Below, piece after piece: positions 40,158 to 49,283 of a DNA stretch of 60,225 nt. The stretch's first letter is position 1; the number at the start of each line of letters is the position of its first letter. The DNA lies in the NCBI RefSeq assembly GCF_016464375.1, contig NZ_JADDIU010000026.1, positions 1 through 60,225 on the forward strand, in the 5' to 3' direction. The notes beneath the pieces were generated by a model. It ran no database searches and had not been told where the DNA came from. It was given only the letters and a program-made list of their open reading frames with translations. This stretch comes from Bacillus renqingensis (lineage in GTDB: Bacteria; Bacillota; Bacilli; Bacillales; Cytobacillaceae). Made by a program: the position numbers and the translations under genes.

Positions 40158-40847
40158 TTATATATAACCTTTTTCCTTCAAACTGACAAACTTATTTTCC
40201 CCAATGATCAGGTGGTCGAGCAAATCAATACCTAGAATTTTACCGCATTCGACCAAACGCTTCGTGACCTCAATATCCTCGCGGCTCGGCGCGGGGTCTC
40301 CGCTGGGGTGATTATGAAGGGCAATGACTGAGGCAGCAGACCGTTTTAACGCTTCGCGAAAGACCTCGCGCGGATGGACAATGGAAGCATTCAAACTGCC
40401 AATAAACACCGTCTGCTTATGAATCACCTGGTTTTTTGTATTTAAGTACAAACAAACGAAATGCTCCTGCGACAAAAAGCGCATATCATTCATGACATAT
40501 TTAGCCCCGTCCTCCGGTGAGCGGATTACATAGCGGTCATTATAATTAAGATTGGCTATTCTTCTGCCGATTTCAACAGCAGCAAGAATCTGAATCGCTT
40601 TTGCCGAGCCAATCCCTTTTATTTCCGTTATTTCTTCTAATGTCGCAGATTTTAATTGCCTTAACCCTTCAAAATGAGTCAGCAGCCGATTTGCTAATTG
40701 CAGCACTGACTCATCCCTCGTCCCATTTCTTAGTAAAATGGCAATCAGTTCATGATTCGATAGGCTCTGTGCCCCATGTTGGATAAAGCGTTCCCTTGGC
40801 CGTTCATCTTGAGGAAAGTCACGAATCATTAATGTTTTGGTTGACAA
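40158..40847 (-). CDS. radC: RadC family JAB-domain protein
   Basis: 229 residues: an N-terminal helix-hairpin-helix part (EITEIKGIGSAKAIQILA) and a JAMM metal site (HNHPSGDPAPSREDIEV). Named for DNA repair but biological role unproven. The start is TTG at 40847, eight bases after GGAGG. It is encoded between maf and mreB as in B. subtilis. Confidence 0.95.
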   Translation of the reverse strand: MSTKTLMIRDFPQDERPRERFIQHGAQSLSNHELIAILLRNGTRDESVLQLANRLLTHFEGLRQLKSATLEEITEIKGIGSAKAIQILAAVEIGRRIANLNYNDRYVIRSPEDGAKYVMNDMRFLSQEHFVCLYLNTKNQVIHKQTVFIGSLNASIVHPREVFREALKRSAASVIALHNHPSGDPAPSREDIEVTKRLVECGKILGIDLLDHLIIGENKFVSLKEKGYI

Positions 40848-40885
40848 CAGTTATTCCTCCCTTTATGACAGGGAGTTAATGATGG

Positions 40886-41458
40886 TTAATACGGCAGCTT
40901 GTAGCCTAACCGTTTCAATTCCCTTATTGTCCTTGAAACGGGCAGACCGACAACCGCAAAATAGTCTCCATGAATCTTTTTGACAAGCAAACTTCCAAGC
41001 TGTTGAATGCCATATGCCCCTGCTTTATCTAGCGGTTCGCCACTTTTTACATATGACCGTATTGTGTCGTCTGTTAACTCCCAGAACCATACTTCTGTTT
41101 TTTCATAAAACTTTGTCGATCCTGATTTTGATACAATCGATACACCTGTGTAGACATCATGCTGTTTGCCTGAAAGAGTTTGTAACATTGAAATAGCTTC
41201 TGCCTCATCTGCTGGCTTTCCGAGGATCTGATTATTCGCAACCACAACCGTATCAGAGCCAATAACAAAAGCGTCCCCGTTTTGGGTAAACACCTTCTTT
41301 GCTTTTCGTTCAGCTAATTCCATCACGACTTCTTCCGGTGAAAGCAATGGATCAAAGCTTTCATCAACATCACTGCTTGATATTGCGAATGATAGGTGGA
41401 GATTTTCTAGAAGTTCTTTTCGCCGTGGAGAAGAAGAGGCTAATATGAGGTTCTGCAT
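40886..41458 (-). CDS. maf: Maf nucleotide pyrophosphatase
   Basis: House-cleaning nucleoside-triphosphate pyrophosphatase (dTTP/UTP type in the Bacillus family); in B. subtilis also linked to septation arrest in competent cells. 190 residues from the ATG at 41458, with LILASSSPRRKELL, IGSDTVV and KAGAYGIQQLG. The frame reaching further to 41530 is not needed. Confidence 0.94.
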   Translation of the reverse strand: MQNLILASSSPRRKELLENLHLSFAISSSDVDESFDPLLSPEEVVMELAERKAKKVFTQNGDAFVIGSDTVVVANNQILGKPADEAEAISMLQTLSGKQHDVYTGVSIVSKSGSTKFYEKTEVWFWELTDDTIRSYVKSGEPLDKAGAYGIQQLGSLLVKKIHGDYFAVVGLPVSRTIRELKRLGYKLPY

Positions 41459-41623
41459 GTCATCACCATACCTTTTTGCTTCTATAGGGAGATACAATCT
41501 AATGGTATCAGAAATTGTAGAAGCAAACAATTTTTATATCATTACATTTTGAAGAAATTTGTAGAATTATGCAGGAGGGGCCATTTAACTTATTGATGAC
41601 TTGTATTTGTTTTTCATAAATAG

Positions 41624-41647
41624 ACTCAGTGGCGGCCGCCACTGAGT
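41624..41647. terminator. 24-bp perfect palindrome after spoIIB
   Basis: ACTCAGTGGCGG and its exact complement meet at a central GCGGCCGC. It lies 50 bases after the spoIIB stop and could end its transcript, but the U tract is weak (GTCTATTTAT on the minus strand). A protein-binding site is an alternative. Confidence 0.55.
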
Positions 41648-41696
41648 TAAATGTTTCAAAAATAAGGTTTGTTAGTGCTCTTATAATAGCCAGTCA

Positions 41697-42761
41697 TTAC
41701 ATGGAATAGTAAGTGGACAAGAAATTCAATAAGTGCTGCTGGGATTCGTAAAGGCTTTTAGCATCCTTTGAGCTTTGAAAGTTCCTCACTTTTTCTTCTG
41801 CATCCTGTAATTCTGCCTTCAGACTTGTTACTTTTTTATTTTTTATTCCCCTTGTGTTTAAATGTTTTTCAATGATGGCCAGTGCACTTTCTCCTTCTGC
41901 CGGTAACTTATTTTTTAAAAGGGCACTGGATGTTACTAAGGAAAGCGTTTGGTAGATGGTTGGCACTGCTTCTACAAAGCGCTTCTCTGTATCAGATAAC
42001 CCAGAAATGTTCTTTTCATCGATTAATAGCGGTTTCGCAAAGATAGCGTCAACACCGTCTTCTTTATATTGCACTCCTAGCGATTTGGCGGTTTCAATAG
42101 AATCGGCAACCCCAATAAATAAATAGAACTGATCATCCATTTTTATCGTTTGTAAAGGGACATCCATGGAAGCAAGTTTTTTCGCAGTTTCATCAGCACC
42201 TTCTTTTGAGCCAAAAACTCCCCCCTGGATAACAAAGACCGTCTGCTGTTTGATTGCTGCCGATGTTGTTTTTGCAGGCTGGTTTACGGGCTTTTTTCCG
42301 GAATCCGGCGTCTCCTTTGCTACCTTTGGTTCTGTTGCAACCTTTTCAGTCGGTTCGCCATTGAGCAGTTTAAGCATAAAAACACCAATAGTTGTCCCAA
42401 TGAGAACAGCAAAAATAGCCGTAATGAAAATTGAACGGATAGGCCGGCCATTCTTCTTTTTATAGTAGCTTGAAAAAGAGACGGTTTTATTTGGTCCTTT
42501 TCCCATCCCTTTACCACTCGGAGCTTTACCCTCTTCTTCCACATTTTCAGAAGGCTCGGGAATGATCCAGTCAAAGCTTTCATCCTCCTGCGCCGCCGCT
42601 GTCTCTAGTATGGCGTCATCCTCTACTTGCTTCGGCTGGATTTCCACTACATTGGGTTCTGGGGTGGTACTTTCCTTGCTTTTACGAAGCTCATCCTGAT
42701 AGGCTTTATTGTCACCATTTATTTTAATCGTTATGGTACTTCCTTTTTTAGGCCTGTCCAC
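41697..42761 (-). CDS. spoIIB: Stage II sporulation protein B (SPOR-domain)
   Basis: Septal protein that helps thin peptidoglycan at the start of engulfment. 354 residues: an acidic cytosolic N-terminus, one membrane helix (about 109-130), a linker, a SPOR peptidoglycan-binding domain (about 173-245, FVIQGGVFGSKEGADETAKK) and a C-terminal helical tail (about 250-354). Position next to maf matches B. subtilis, but there comC is directly upstream; here the pilus genes intervene. It has its own upstream gap and lies beyond the pilus terminator. Confidence 0.9.
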   Translation of the reverse strand: MDRPKKGSTITIKINGDNKAYQDELRKSKESTTPEPNVVEIQPKQVEDDAILETAAAQEDESFDWIIPEPSENVEEEGKAPSGKGMGKGPNKTVSFSSYYKKKNGRPIRSIFITAIFAVLIGTTIGVFMLKLLNGEPTEKVATEPKVAKETPDSGKKPVNQPAKTTSAAIKQQTVFVIQGGVFGSKEGADETAKKLASMDVPLQTIKMDDQFYLFIGVADSIETAKSLGVQYKEDGVDAIFAKPLLIDEKNISGLSDTEKRFVEAVPTIYQTLSLVTSSALLKNKLPAEGESALAIIEKHLNTRGIKNKKVTSLKAELQDAEEKVRNFQSSKDAKSLYESQQHLLNFLSTYYSM

Positions 42762-42818
42762 ATTTACGTGCTCCTTTCTCTATCGATAGCTAATTTGTTC
42801 CATCCTAACATAACGATA

Positions 42819-42853
42819 GAAAAAAATAACAAGACTTTTGTCGTCTTGTTATT
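42819..42853 (-). terminator. Terminator at the end of the pilus operon
   Basis: ATAACAAGAC and GTCTTGTTAT pair around a seven-base loop and are followed on the minus strand by seven T residues. Confidence 0.92.
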
Positions 42854-42900
42854 GTATAGTTTCGGCAAATTTTTCACACAAAACTATCAGGTGACTACTG

Positions 42901-44250
42901 TTATATCTTTTTGGGCTCGTCAATAACAACCCTATAGGATGGACTATTACCTGGCCCGCCAGTTTTTAATAATAACATTTTTGCATTATTCCCTAATTCC
43001 AGAACATTTGTTATATACAACTTTCCGGCAAACTTAAATTCTATATTGTTCGACAGTTTTAATTGTATTCCGACCTCTAAACCACCTGCCAACTCTATAT
43101 TTGCATTATTTGCTGCTTCAAACTCATTTTTGACCAGCACTTCACCGCCGGTTGTTAAATGATTGTTGTTAGTTAATTTAATATTATTGGCTACAATATC
43201 ATTCGCTACATTTACCTGTCCATTATTACCGATATCAAGATTGTTTAAGATATATAAACTCTTTCCAATTCGACTATTTGGTGCATTATTTTCAATCGTT
43301 AAGCCACCTTGAACAAACATATTCCCGCCAATGTCAAAGAAAATATTATTATGAAAATAAATACTGTTTTTGACAATCACATCCCCAGTAACTTTTAATA
43401 TTGCATTATTATATATCGAAAAATTTGTTCCAATGAATAGGTTTCCGTTAACTGTCAGTGAGACATTATTGCCTAAATTAATATCATTTTCCACATACAA
43501 ATCCCCATTAACGGTTAATGATAGATTATTATTCAAATTAACTTTCGATACTCTGACAGATTTATTAATCGTATCACTGCTATTAAGCTCGTTTTTATAA
43601 AACAGTGGTACAGGGGTTAGACTATTTTTGAATGCAATATTTGGAGAAGATGAACCATTTAACTTATTCGTAATATCATTATTCACTTTATTATTCAAAT
43701 AAGTTTCCCCAACTGCGATTGCTTTAAGATTGTCTGGTGAAGTCGGTAAACGATCATACGTGCTTCTTTTATTTGTCATTTCATATAGAATGGTTGTTCC
43801 ACTAATTTTTTCTAGTGTAAATGAAACCGAATAATCTACATTTGCTGTTTGATTGTCAACCATTCCTATTGATCTAAAATAATACGTATACTTCAAATCA
43901 TCACCAGAATTTACCATTTCTTTTGGCCTACTAGGATGATAGATGGTCGAATAGGTTCCTCCATTTAACGGGACCTTAGATTGAATAATGTTATCATCTA
44001 TAAAATCCTCTATATCTTTTTCTTTTTGTAACGTAGCAGTGGTTTTTTCAATATTTAGTCGATTTACTGTTTCCTGATAGGCTGTATCTGCAAGATATTG
44101 AGCGGTAATATGGTGATTCGTGCTGATCGTATTTTTCATCCCGTAGGTTGCTGCTGTCAACATGACAGGTAGCAATAGAGCCATGACCAAAATTAACACT
44201 AATATAACCATGAACGCATATCCACTTTGGCTTTTTAACAGTTTTCTCAT
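42901..44250 (-). CDS. Prepilin-like protein with a 20-residue-repeat beta-solenoid
   Basis: 449 residues. The N-terminus has a type IV prepilin-like signal, cleavable between Gly10 and Tyr11, then a hydrophobic stem (about 12-35). Position +5 is Val, not Glu, as in PilX/GspK-type tip or minor pilins. After a mixed region (about 40-235) come about ten turns in which Asn-Asn recurs every 20 residues (241, 261, 281, 301, 321, 342, 361, 381, 401, 421), with a consensus close to NNxxLxVxGxLyVxNxixLg. That is the pattern of a bactofilin/polymer-forming-like beta-helix with an asparagine ladder. A role at the pilus tip, perhaps in adhesion, is inferred. Last gene of the operon. Confidence 0.8.
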   Translation of the reverse strand: MRKLLKSQSGYAFMVILVLILVMALLLPVMLTAATYGMKNTISTNHHITAQYLADTAYQETVNRLNIEKTTATLQKEKDIEDFIDDNIIQSKVPLNGGTYSTIYHPSRPKEMVNSGDDLKYTYYFRSIGMVDNQTANVDYSVSFTLEKISGTTILYEMTNKRSTYDRLPTSPDNLKAIAVGETYLNNKVNNDITNKLNGSSSPNIAFKNSLTPVPLFYKNELNSSDTINKSVRVSKVNLNNNLSLTVNGDLYVENDINLGNNVSLTVNGNLFIGTNFSIYNNAILKVTGDVIVKNSIYFHNNIFFDIGGNMFVQGGLTIENNAPNSRIGKSLYILNNLDIGNNGQVNVANDIVANNIKLTNNNHLTTGGEVLVKNEFEAANNANIELAGGLEVGIQLKLSNNIEFKFAGKLYITNVLELGNNAKMLLLKTGGPGNSPSYRVVIDEPKKI

Positions 44251-44253
44251 AAC

Positions 44254-44751
44254 TTACCTCTGGTTAATGACTGACGTGTGAAACCCTTGAGTAACGACAA
44301 ATTTGTCCTCAGTAGAATTGGTTTGGCTGTATGGTGCCCATAAAGTTAAGGTAAAAAAGGTATCAGAAAAGGTGTTTTCCAAATTAACCCCCACCTCATT
44401 ACCTAATTGTTTTTTCTTAGAACCGTCTTGATACCAAACATCATATAAATAATTTTCAAAACCGGTTCTTCGGTCAAACCTAAACACTTCATTTGTACCA
44501 TTTAATCGAATCGTAATTCCAGAAGCATTTTTCTCCAATTTTACATTATCAGCTTGTGCAAGCCTTTTATTTAAGGTATTGGTAATCAATAAGACTTTAT
44601 TTTTGGCCGTATTGAAGCTATCATTGTAGTTGCTTTGTTGATAAAAAAGCTGTGGTACTAGAAAAACTAACCCTACTATCATTGCCCCAATTAAAAGGGA
44701 TACTAATAATTCTACTAATGTAACACCACGATTATTTGATACATATCGCAT
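44254..44751 (-). CDS. Minor type IV prepilin
   Basis: 165 residues with a class III signal NNRG and cleavage before VTLVELLVSLLIG, retaining Glu at +5. The globular part resembles PilW/GspJ-like pseudopilins only loosely, so no name is given. It starts 19 bases after the preceding prepilin gene and ends three bases before the beta-solenoid gene, consistent with minor pilins that prime assembly. Confidence 0.85.
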   Translation of the reverse strand: MRYVSNNRGVTLVELLVSLLIGAMIVGLVFLVPQLFYQQSNYNDSFNTAKNKVLLITNTLNKRLAQADNVKLEKNASGITIRLNGTNEVFRFDRRTGFENYLYDVWYQDGSKKKQLGNEVGVNLENTFSDTFFTLTLWAPYSQTNSTEDKFVVTQGFHTSVINQR

Positions 44752-44770
44752 TTGTCATCACTTCTTTTAG

Positions 44771-45286
44771 CTATTGTAAAAAATTATGCCTAAAAATAAG
44801 GGTCTCTTCTGTTTTGGTTTCCACATTTCTTACGGTAACTTTAATCTCAAGGTATCTGCCAGAATCCTTGTCTCTAAATATCTTGATACAATATTGATAC
44901 CCGGTTTTCTTGCCTGATTGATAGGTAATGTCTTCAAAACCGGTAGAAGGGATGCTGAGTTGTTGTCTAATTGAATAGTTTGGATTTCCGTCAGGTGTAC
45001 TACCTCTATCTATAACGGTCGATTCTAGAGTTAGTTTATTATCTTTACTATCAAGTTTATATTCATTTTTAATTAATTCGCTAATAATCGTTGCAAACGC
45101 CATAGCTTGAGAATCTTTGCCACTTTCCGTATTCGTTTTGACAATACTCCCAGAAAGAATCACATACACGGAAACAATGAACCCTAAAAGGATTGTTGCA
45201 ACAAGGACCTCAACAAGTGTGATTCCGGATTGATTGTCCACTATTTTTTTCACAGTGCCACATCCATTTTCATTAAATATTCTCAT
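44771..45286 (-). CDS. Minor type IV prepilin
   Basis: 171 residues. The cleavage site is NQSG before ITLVEVLVATILLG, with Glu at +5, preceded by a long leader (about 20 residues). The C-terminal part is beta-rich (GYQYCIKIFRD). It may correspond to a PilV/GspI-like subunit; the name is not certain. The start overlaps the end of pilC by 14 bases, so translation is coupled. Confidence 0.82.
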   Translation of the reverse strand: MRIFNENGCGTVKKIVDNQSGITLVEVLVATILLGFIVSVYVILSGSIVKTNTESGKDSQAMAFATIISELIKNEYKLDSKDNKLTLESTVIDRGSTPDGNPNYSIRQQLSIPSTGFEDITYQSGKKTGYQYCIKIFRDKDSGRYLEIKVTVRNVETKTEETLIFRHNFLQ

Positions 45287-46484
45287 AAATTGAGAACATC
45301 GGAAGCATCGCAGCTAATACAATTAATCCGACCACTGCGCCGACAATTACAATCATTAATGGTTCCAAAATAGCACTCAACCGGGATGCCATTTGTTCTA
45401 CTTCTTCTTCATAAAAATCAGCAATCTTTTCCAGCATCGTATCCAATTGTCCCGTCTCCTCACCAATCGCCACCATATGACTGACTAGCTTAGGAAAAAC
45501 CCAGCTTTGGGCAAGTGGAAGCGATAAACTCGAACCACCACGAAGTGATTCCCGTGATTGTTCCAGTACATTAGCAATCACTAAATTTCCCGACACCTCC
45601 GCACTCATTGATAATATTTGCAAAACAGGAACGGAACTGGCAAATTGAGAGGCCATCGTTCTGGATACTCTTGCAATAATCTGTTTTTGGTTAAGAAGAC
45701 CAAAGACCGGTATTTTTAACTTTAGGTAATCAATCAGATATTGCCCTTTTGGATTGCGCTTTGTTGCTGCATATAGTAATGTAATGAGCAAAATAAATAA
45801 AAAAAATAAGTACCATTTCTCAATCAAAACGTTTGAAAGGGCCAGGACGATTTTAGTCGGTAGTGGAATTTTCCCTCCTACTGACAATAGATTATTTAAC
45901 AGGCTTGGCAAAACCTTTGTCAGTAGGATAATGACGACAATAACAGCTACAATCGTCACCACTATCGGATACATCATGGCGGATTTAACTTTTCCACGTA
46001 TTTTATTTTCCTTTTCATAGAAAACAGCTAAACGTTCCATGACCGTTTCAAGATCACCGCTCGTTTCACCAGATATGACCATATTGACAAAAACTTTATC
46101 AAAAACTTTGGGGAATCTTTGGCAGGCTTCTGAAAAAGCAGTCCCAGAGCGAATATCCTGATAGATAGTATGAAGTGTCTTTTTAAAAACTTTAGAAGAC
46201 ACTTGATCGGACAGCAACCCAATGGAATCAACGATTGGTGTACCAGCATTTAATAAGGTAGCAAGTTGACGGCAAAAAACAACAAAGTCTTGATTTTTAA
46301 CCGGCTTTCCAATTGTGATGTTTAGGTCTTTAGTAAGTAGCGATTCCTTTTTCCCGATTAATTCTGAAATATAAACGCCTGTTCTTCTTAACTCCTCTAC
46401 CGCTTCAGCCTTTGAGGAAACAGTAAGCTTGCCTTTTACTTCTTTGCCGGTTCGGGCATCTATTCCTTTATAATGATAGAGCAC
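45273..46484 (-). CDS. pilC: Type IV pilus inner-membrane platform protein PilC
   Basis: Polytopic platform protein that couples the motor ATPases to pilin insertion. About 403 residues with two T2SSF domains (FCRQLATLLNAGTPIVDSI and VSRTMASQFASSVPVLQILS) and three membrane helices. GTG at 46484, seven bases after AAGGT, gives a normal N-terminus (YHYKGIDARTGKEVKGKL) and removes an otherwise odd overlap with pilT. Confidence 0.92.
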   Translation of the reverse strand: MLYHYKGIDARTGKEVKGKLTVSSKAEAVEELRRTGVYISELIGKKESLLTKDLNITIGKPVKNQDFVVFCRQLATLLNAGTPIVDSIGLLSDQVSSKVFKKTLHTIYQDIRSGTAFSEACQRFPKVFDKVFVNMVISGETSGDLETVMERLAVFYEKENKIRGKVKSAMMYPIVVTIVAVIVVIILLTKVLPSLLNNLLSVGGKIPLPTKIVLALSNVLIEKWYLFFLFILLITLLYAATKRNPKGQYLIDYLKLKIPVFGLLNQKQIIARVSRTMASQFASSVPVLQILSMSAEVSGNLVIANVLEQSRESLRGGSSLSLPLAQSWVFPKLVSHMVAIGEETGQLDTMLEKIADFYEEEVEQMASRLSAILEPLMIVIVGAVVGLIVLAAMLPMFSIYENI

Positions 46485-46500
46485 TTCATTTACCTTCTCT

Positions 46501-47559
46501 CTATAGATGTTTATCCCAATTCGGTACATATTCATCAGCACTTGCACGAGTAACGTGGCCTGCTTGGACTAGCTGGGCGACAGCCATATTGATCGTCTGC
46601 ATTCCGCTTACTCTGCTTGTTTCCAAGATTGATTGGATTTGGTGTATTTTATTTGAGCGAATTAAATTGGCTACTGCATTATTGGATACTAATATTTCAA
46701 GGGCTGCGATTCGTTCCCTGCCATCAACAGTTGGCAATAGACGCTGGGAAATTACACCCACTAATGTACTTGCCAACTGGATGCGAATTTGTTGTTGATG
46801 CTCAGCAGGGAAAACGTCAATAATCCTATCCACCGTTTGAGCAGCTCCAGTTGTATGGAGCGTTGCTAACACGAAATGGCCTGTTTCCGCTGCCGTAATG
46901 GCCGTCTGAATCGTATCCAGATCCCGCATTTCTCCTACTAAAATGACATCTGGATCTTGACGGAGTGCTGCACGCAAGGCGACTGAAAATGAATAACTGT
47001 CTTGACCGATTTCACGCTGATTGATTATGCTGCTTTTGTGACAATGAAGATATTCAATTGGATCTTCCAATGTCAATATATGTTTACTGGACGTTTCATT
47101 AATATAATCGATAATCGCTGCCAAGGTGGTTGATTTACCACTGCCTGTTGGACCTGTGACAAGTAAAAGCCCATGTGTTTGCTTGGCAAATTCTTTCATG
47201 ATCGGTGGTAAGTTTAACGATTCGAAAGTTGGAATAATCTTATTGATCACACGGCAAACAATGGCAATAGAACCTCTTTGCCTATATAAATTAATACGAA
47301 AACGGCAAACCCGTGGAAGAGAGTAGGAAAAATCAAGTTCCCCATCCTTTAGAAAACGCTCAAACTGCTCCCTCGCTGTAATTTCTTGAGCCATTCGCAG
47401 CGAATCATCTGGCGTAAGATTTTGAGTGCCGACTTTTTTTAGATTTCCGTTTATCCGGACGATTGGTGTAATTCCAGTCGTTATGTGTAAATCGGATGCG
47501 TTGTTTTTATAAGCGAAATGCAATAATTTTTCCATATTCAAGGTATTCGTTGTAGTCAT
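46501..47559 (-). CDS. pilT: Type IV pilus retraction ATPase PilT
   Basis: Hexameric ATPase that depolymerises pili for twitching. 352 residues from the ATG at 47559 (AAGGG ten bases before). N-terminal PAS-like domain, Walker A GPTGSGKST, an Asp box (TLEDPIEY), Walker B VILVGEMRD, His box (HTTGAAQTVDRI), and NLIRSNKIHQIQS in place of the AIRNLIRE retraction motif. It has no zinc-binding Cys pair, unlike PilB. Its presence implies retractable pili. Confidence 0.93.
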   Translation of the reverse strand: MTTTNTLNMEKLLHFAYKNNASDLHITTGITPIVRINGNLKKVGTQNLTPDDSLRMAQEITAREQFERFLKDGELDFSYSLPRVCRFRINLYRQRGSIAIVCRVINKIIPTFESLNLPPIMKEFAKQTHGLLLVTGPTGSGKSTTLAAIIDYINETSSKHILTLEDPIEYLHCHKSSIINQREIGQDSYSFSVALRAALRQDPDVILVGEMRDLDTIQTAITAAETGHFVLATLHTTGAAQTVDRIIDVFPAEHQQQIRIQLASTLVGVISQRLLPTVDGRERIAALEILVSNNAVANLIRSNKIHQIQSILETSRVSGMQTINMAVAQLVQAGHVTRASADEYVPNWDKHL

Positions 47560-47580
47560 TACTATTTTTCCCTTCAGCAA

Positions 47581-49245
47581 TTATACTGTGACTCGATAGA
47601 TTTCCTCTATTGTCGTTTTTCCTTGTGATACTTTCACTAGACCGTCATAAAGCATGTCTTTGTAACCTTTCTCCTCTACATAACGGCGATACATGGAGTC
47701 TGCATTCTTTTTTGTGATCATTTCACGCAAATGGTCATCAATTAAGACAATTTCATGAATGGCCAATCGCCCCTTGTATCCTGTACTGTTGCAGCTAGAA
47801 CAACCTGTTCCTTTTACAATTCCAGAAGCAGGCAGGCCCCTTGAAACAAAAAGGTCTGTTTCTTCATCCGTTAATTCATAGGGGCGGGCACAATCCGGAC
47901 ATACCCTGCGAACCAATCTCTGTGCTAAAACCCCAACTAATGACGAAGCAACGAGGTACGGCTCAACTCCCATATCGATAAGCCTGCTGATGGCACTTAC
48001 TGAATCGTTTGTATGAAGCGTACTTAAAACTAAATGACCCGTCATTGCTGAGCGCAAAGCAATTTCCGCCGTTTCTGAATCTCGGATTTCTCCTACCATA
48101 ATAATATCTGGGTCCTGCCTGAGAATAGAGCGTAAACTGGCAGCAAACGTCATACCAATATTTGATTTTACCTGAACTTGATTAATTCCCTTTATCTGAT
48201 ACTCTACGGGATCTTCAACTGTAATAATATTGACAGTATCCGAATTTAACTGCTGCAGTGCTGTATAGAGTGTTGTAGATTTACCTGAACCAGTTGGACC
48301 TGTTACAAGAATAATTCCGTAGGCATGGGTAATCATTTTTCTAAATTTCATTTCATTTTCTTCGGAAAAACCCAGTTTCTCAATGCCCAAAGAAACGTTT
48401 CCGGTATCTAACAGCCGCATCACTACTTTTTCACCAAATACCGTTGGTAAGATTGAGACACGTACATCAATCGTTTTCAATTCTAATTCCATTTTAAAAC
48501 GCCCATCCTGCGGCAATCGTTTTTCGGCAATGTTTAATTTGGACATAATTTTAATTCTTGAAACTAATATATTATTCATTTTGATTGGCAATGTCCGTTC
48601 TGTCCGCAGTAAACCATCAATTCTCAGTCTAATGACCATTTCCGTTTCTTGAGGGTCAAAATGAATATCACTTGCCCCCAACTGAACGGCCTGACTGATT
48701 AATTGGTTCACCATTTTCGCAACCGGGGAATCATCGGATTGCTGGACCTCTAAGAAAGCAGGATCATCTTCACTTACAGGCATTTCTTGCAGCACTTGAT
48801 CAATCGACTTTTGCATGCCATAATAACGGTTAATCGCTAAATGCAGTTCTTCCTTTTTAGCAATCGCGGGGTCGATTTCAAATCCAGTGCTTAAACGCAA
48901 ATCATCAAGTGCAAAGTAATCTAGCGGATCGACCATGGCAACCATCAGTCTATTACCCGTTTTTTTTAGCGGCAATACTTGGTGCTTTCTTGCTAACTCT
49001 TCACTAATGATAGTAACTAATTTCCGGTCTATCCTTTGTTTGTATAAATCAACATGCGGAATTCCTAGTTGGAATTCTAATACCTCAATAATTTGTTGCT
49101 CACTTACCAAATCCATTGCGATTAATTGATCACCAAGGCGGTACCTCGTAAGCTTTTGCTCCTGAAGTGCTTCCATTAGCTGCTGTTCCGTTATAATAGA
49201 AGCGTCTACTAACAAATCTCCTAATCTTTTCCGCTTTTGAATCAT
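47581..49245 (-). CDS. pilB: Type IV pilus assembly ATPase PilB with MshEN domain
   Basis: Extension motor, 554 residues. The N-terminus has two 24-residue motifs (Arg7-Gln30 and Arg36-Gln59) matching the c-di-GMP-binding MshEN pattern RLGxx.., each deviating at the central Gly (Ser16, Asp45) and the second also at one Leu (Ile52). Then come the GspE/PilB ATPase: Walker A GPTGSGKST (about 316), Asp box TVEDPVEY, Walker B IIMVGEIRD, His box HTNDSVSAISRL, and a zinc tetracysteine (CPDC and CSSC). The gene is 20 or so bases upstream of pilT. Confidence 0.94.
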   Translation of the reverse strand: MIQKRKRLGDLLVDASIITEQQLMEALQEQKLTRYRLGDQLIAMDLVSEQQIIEVLEFQLGIPHVDLYKQRIDRKLVTIISEELARKHQVLPLKKTGNRLMVAMVDPLDYFALDDLRLSTGFEIDPAIAKKEELHLAINRYYGMQKSIDQVLQEMPVSEDDPAFLEVQQSDDSPVAKMVNQLISQAVQLGASDIHFDPQETEMVIRLRIDGLLRTERTLPIKMNNILVSRIKIMSKLNIAEKRLPQDGRFKMELELKTIDVRVSILPTVFGEKVVMRLLDTGNVSLGIEKLGFSEENEMKFRKMITHAYGIILVTGPTGSGKSTTLYTALQQLNSDTVNIITVEDPVEYQIKGINQVQVKSNIGMTFAASLRSILRQDPDIIMVGEIRDSETAEIALRSAMTGHLVLSTLHTNDSVSAISRLIDMGVEPYLVASSLVGVLAQRLVRRVCPDCARPYELTDEETDLFVSRGLPASGIVKGTGCSSCNSTGYKGRLAIHEIVLIDDHLREMITKKNADSMYRRYVEEKGYKDMLYDGLVKVSQGKTTIEEIYRVTV

Positions 49246-49283
49246 CGATTATCCCTTCTTTTTGTAAGATTAAAAGACCAAAA

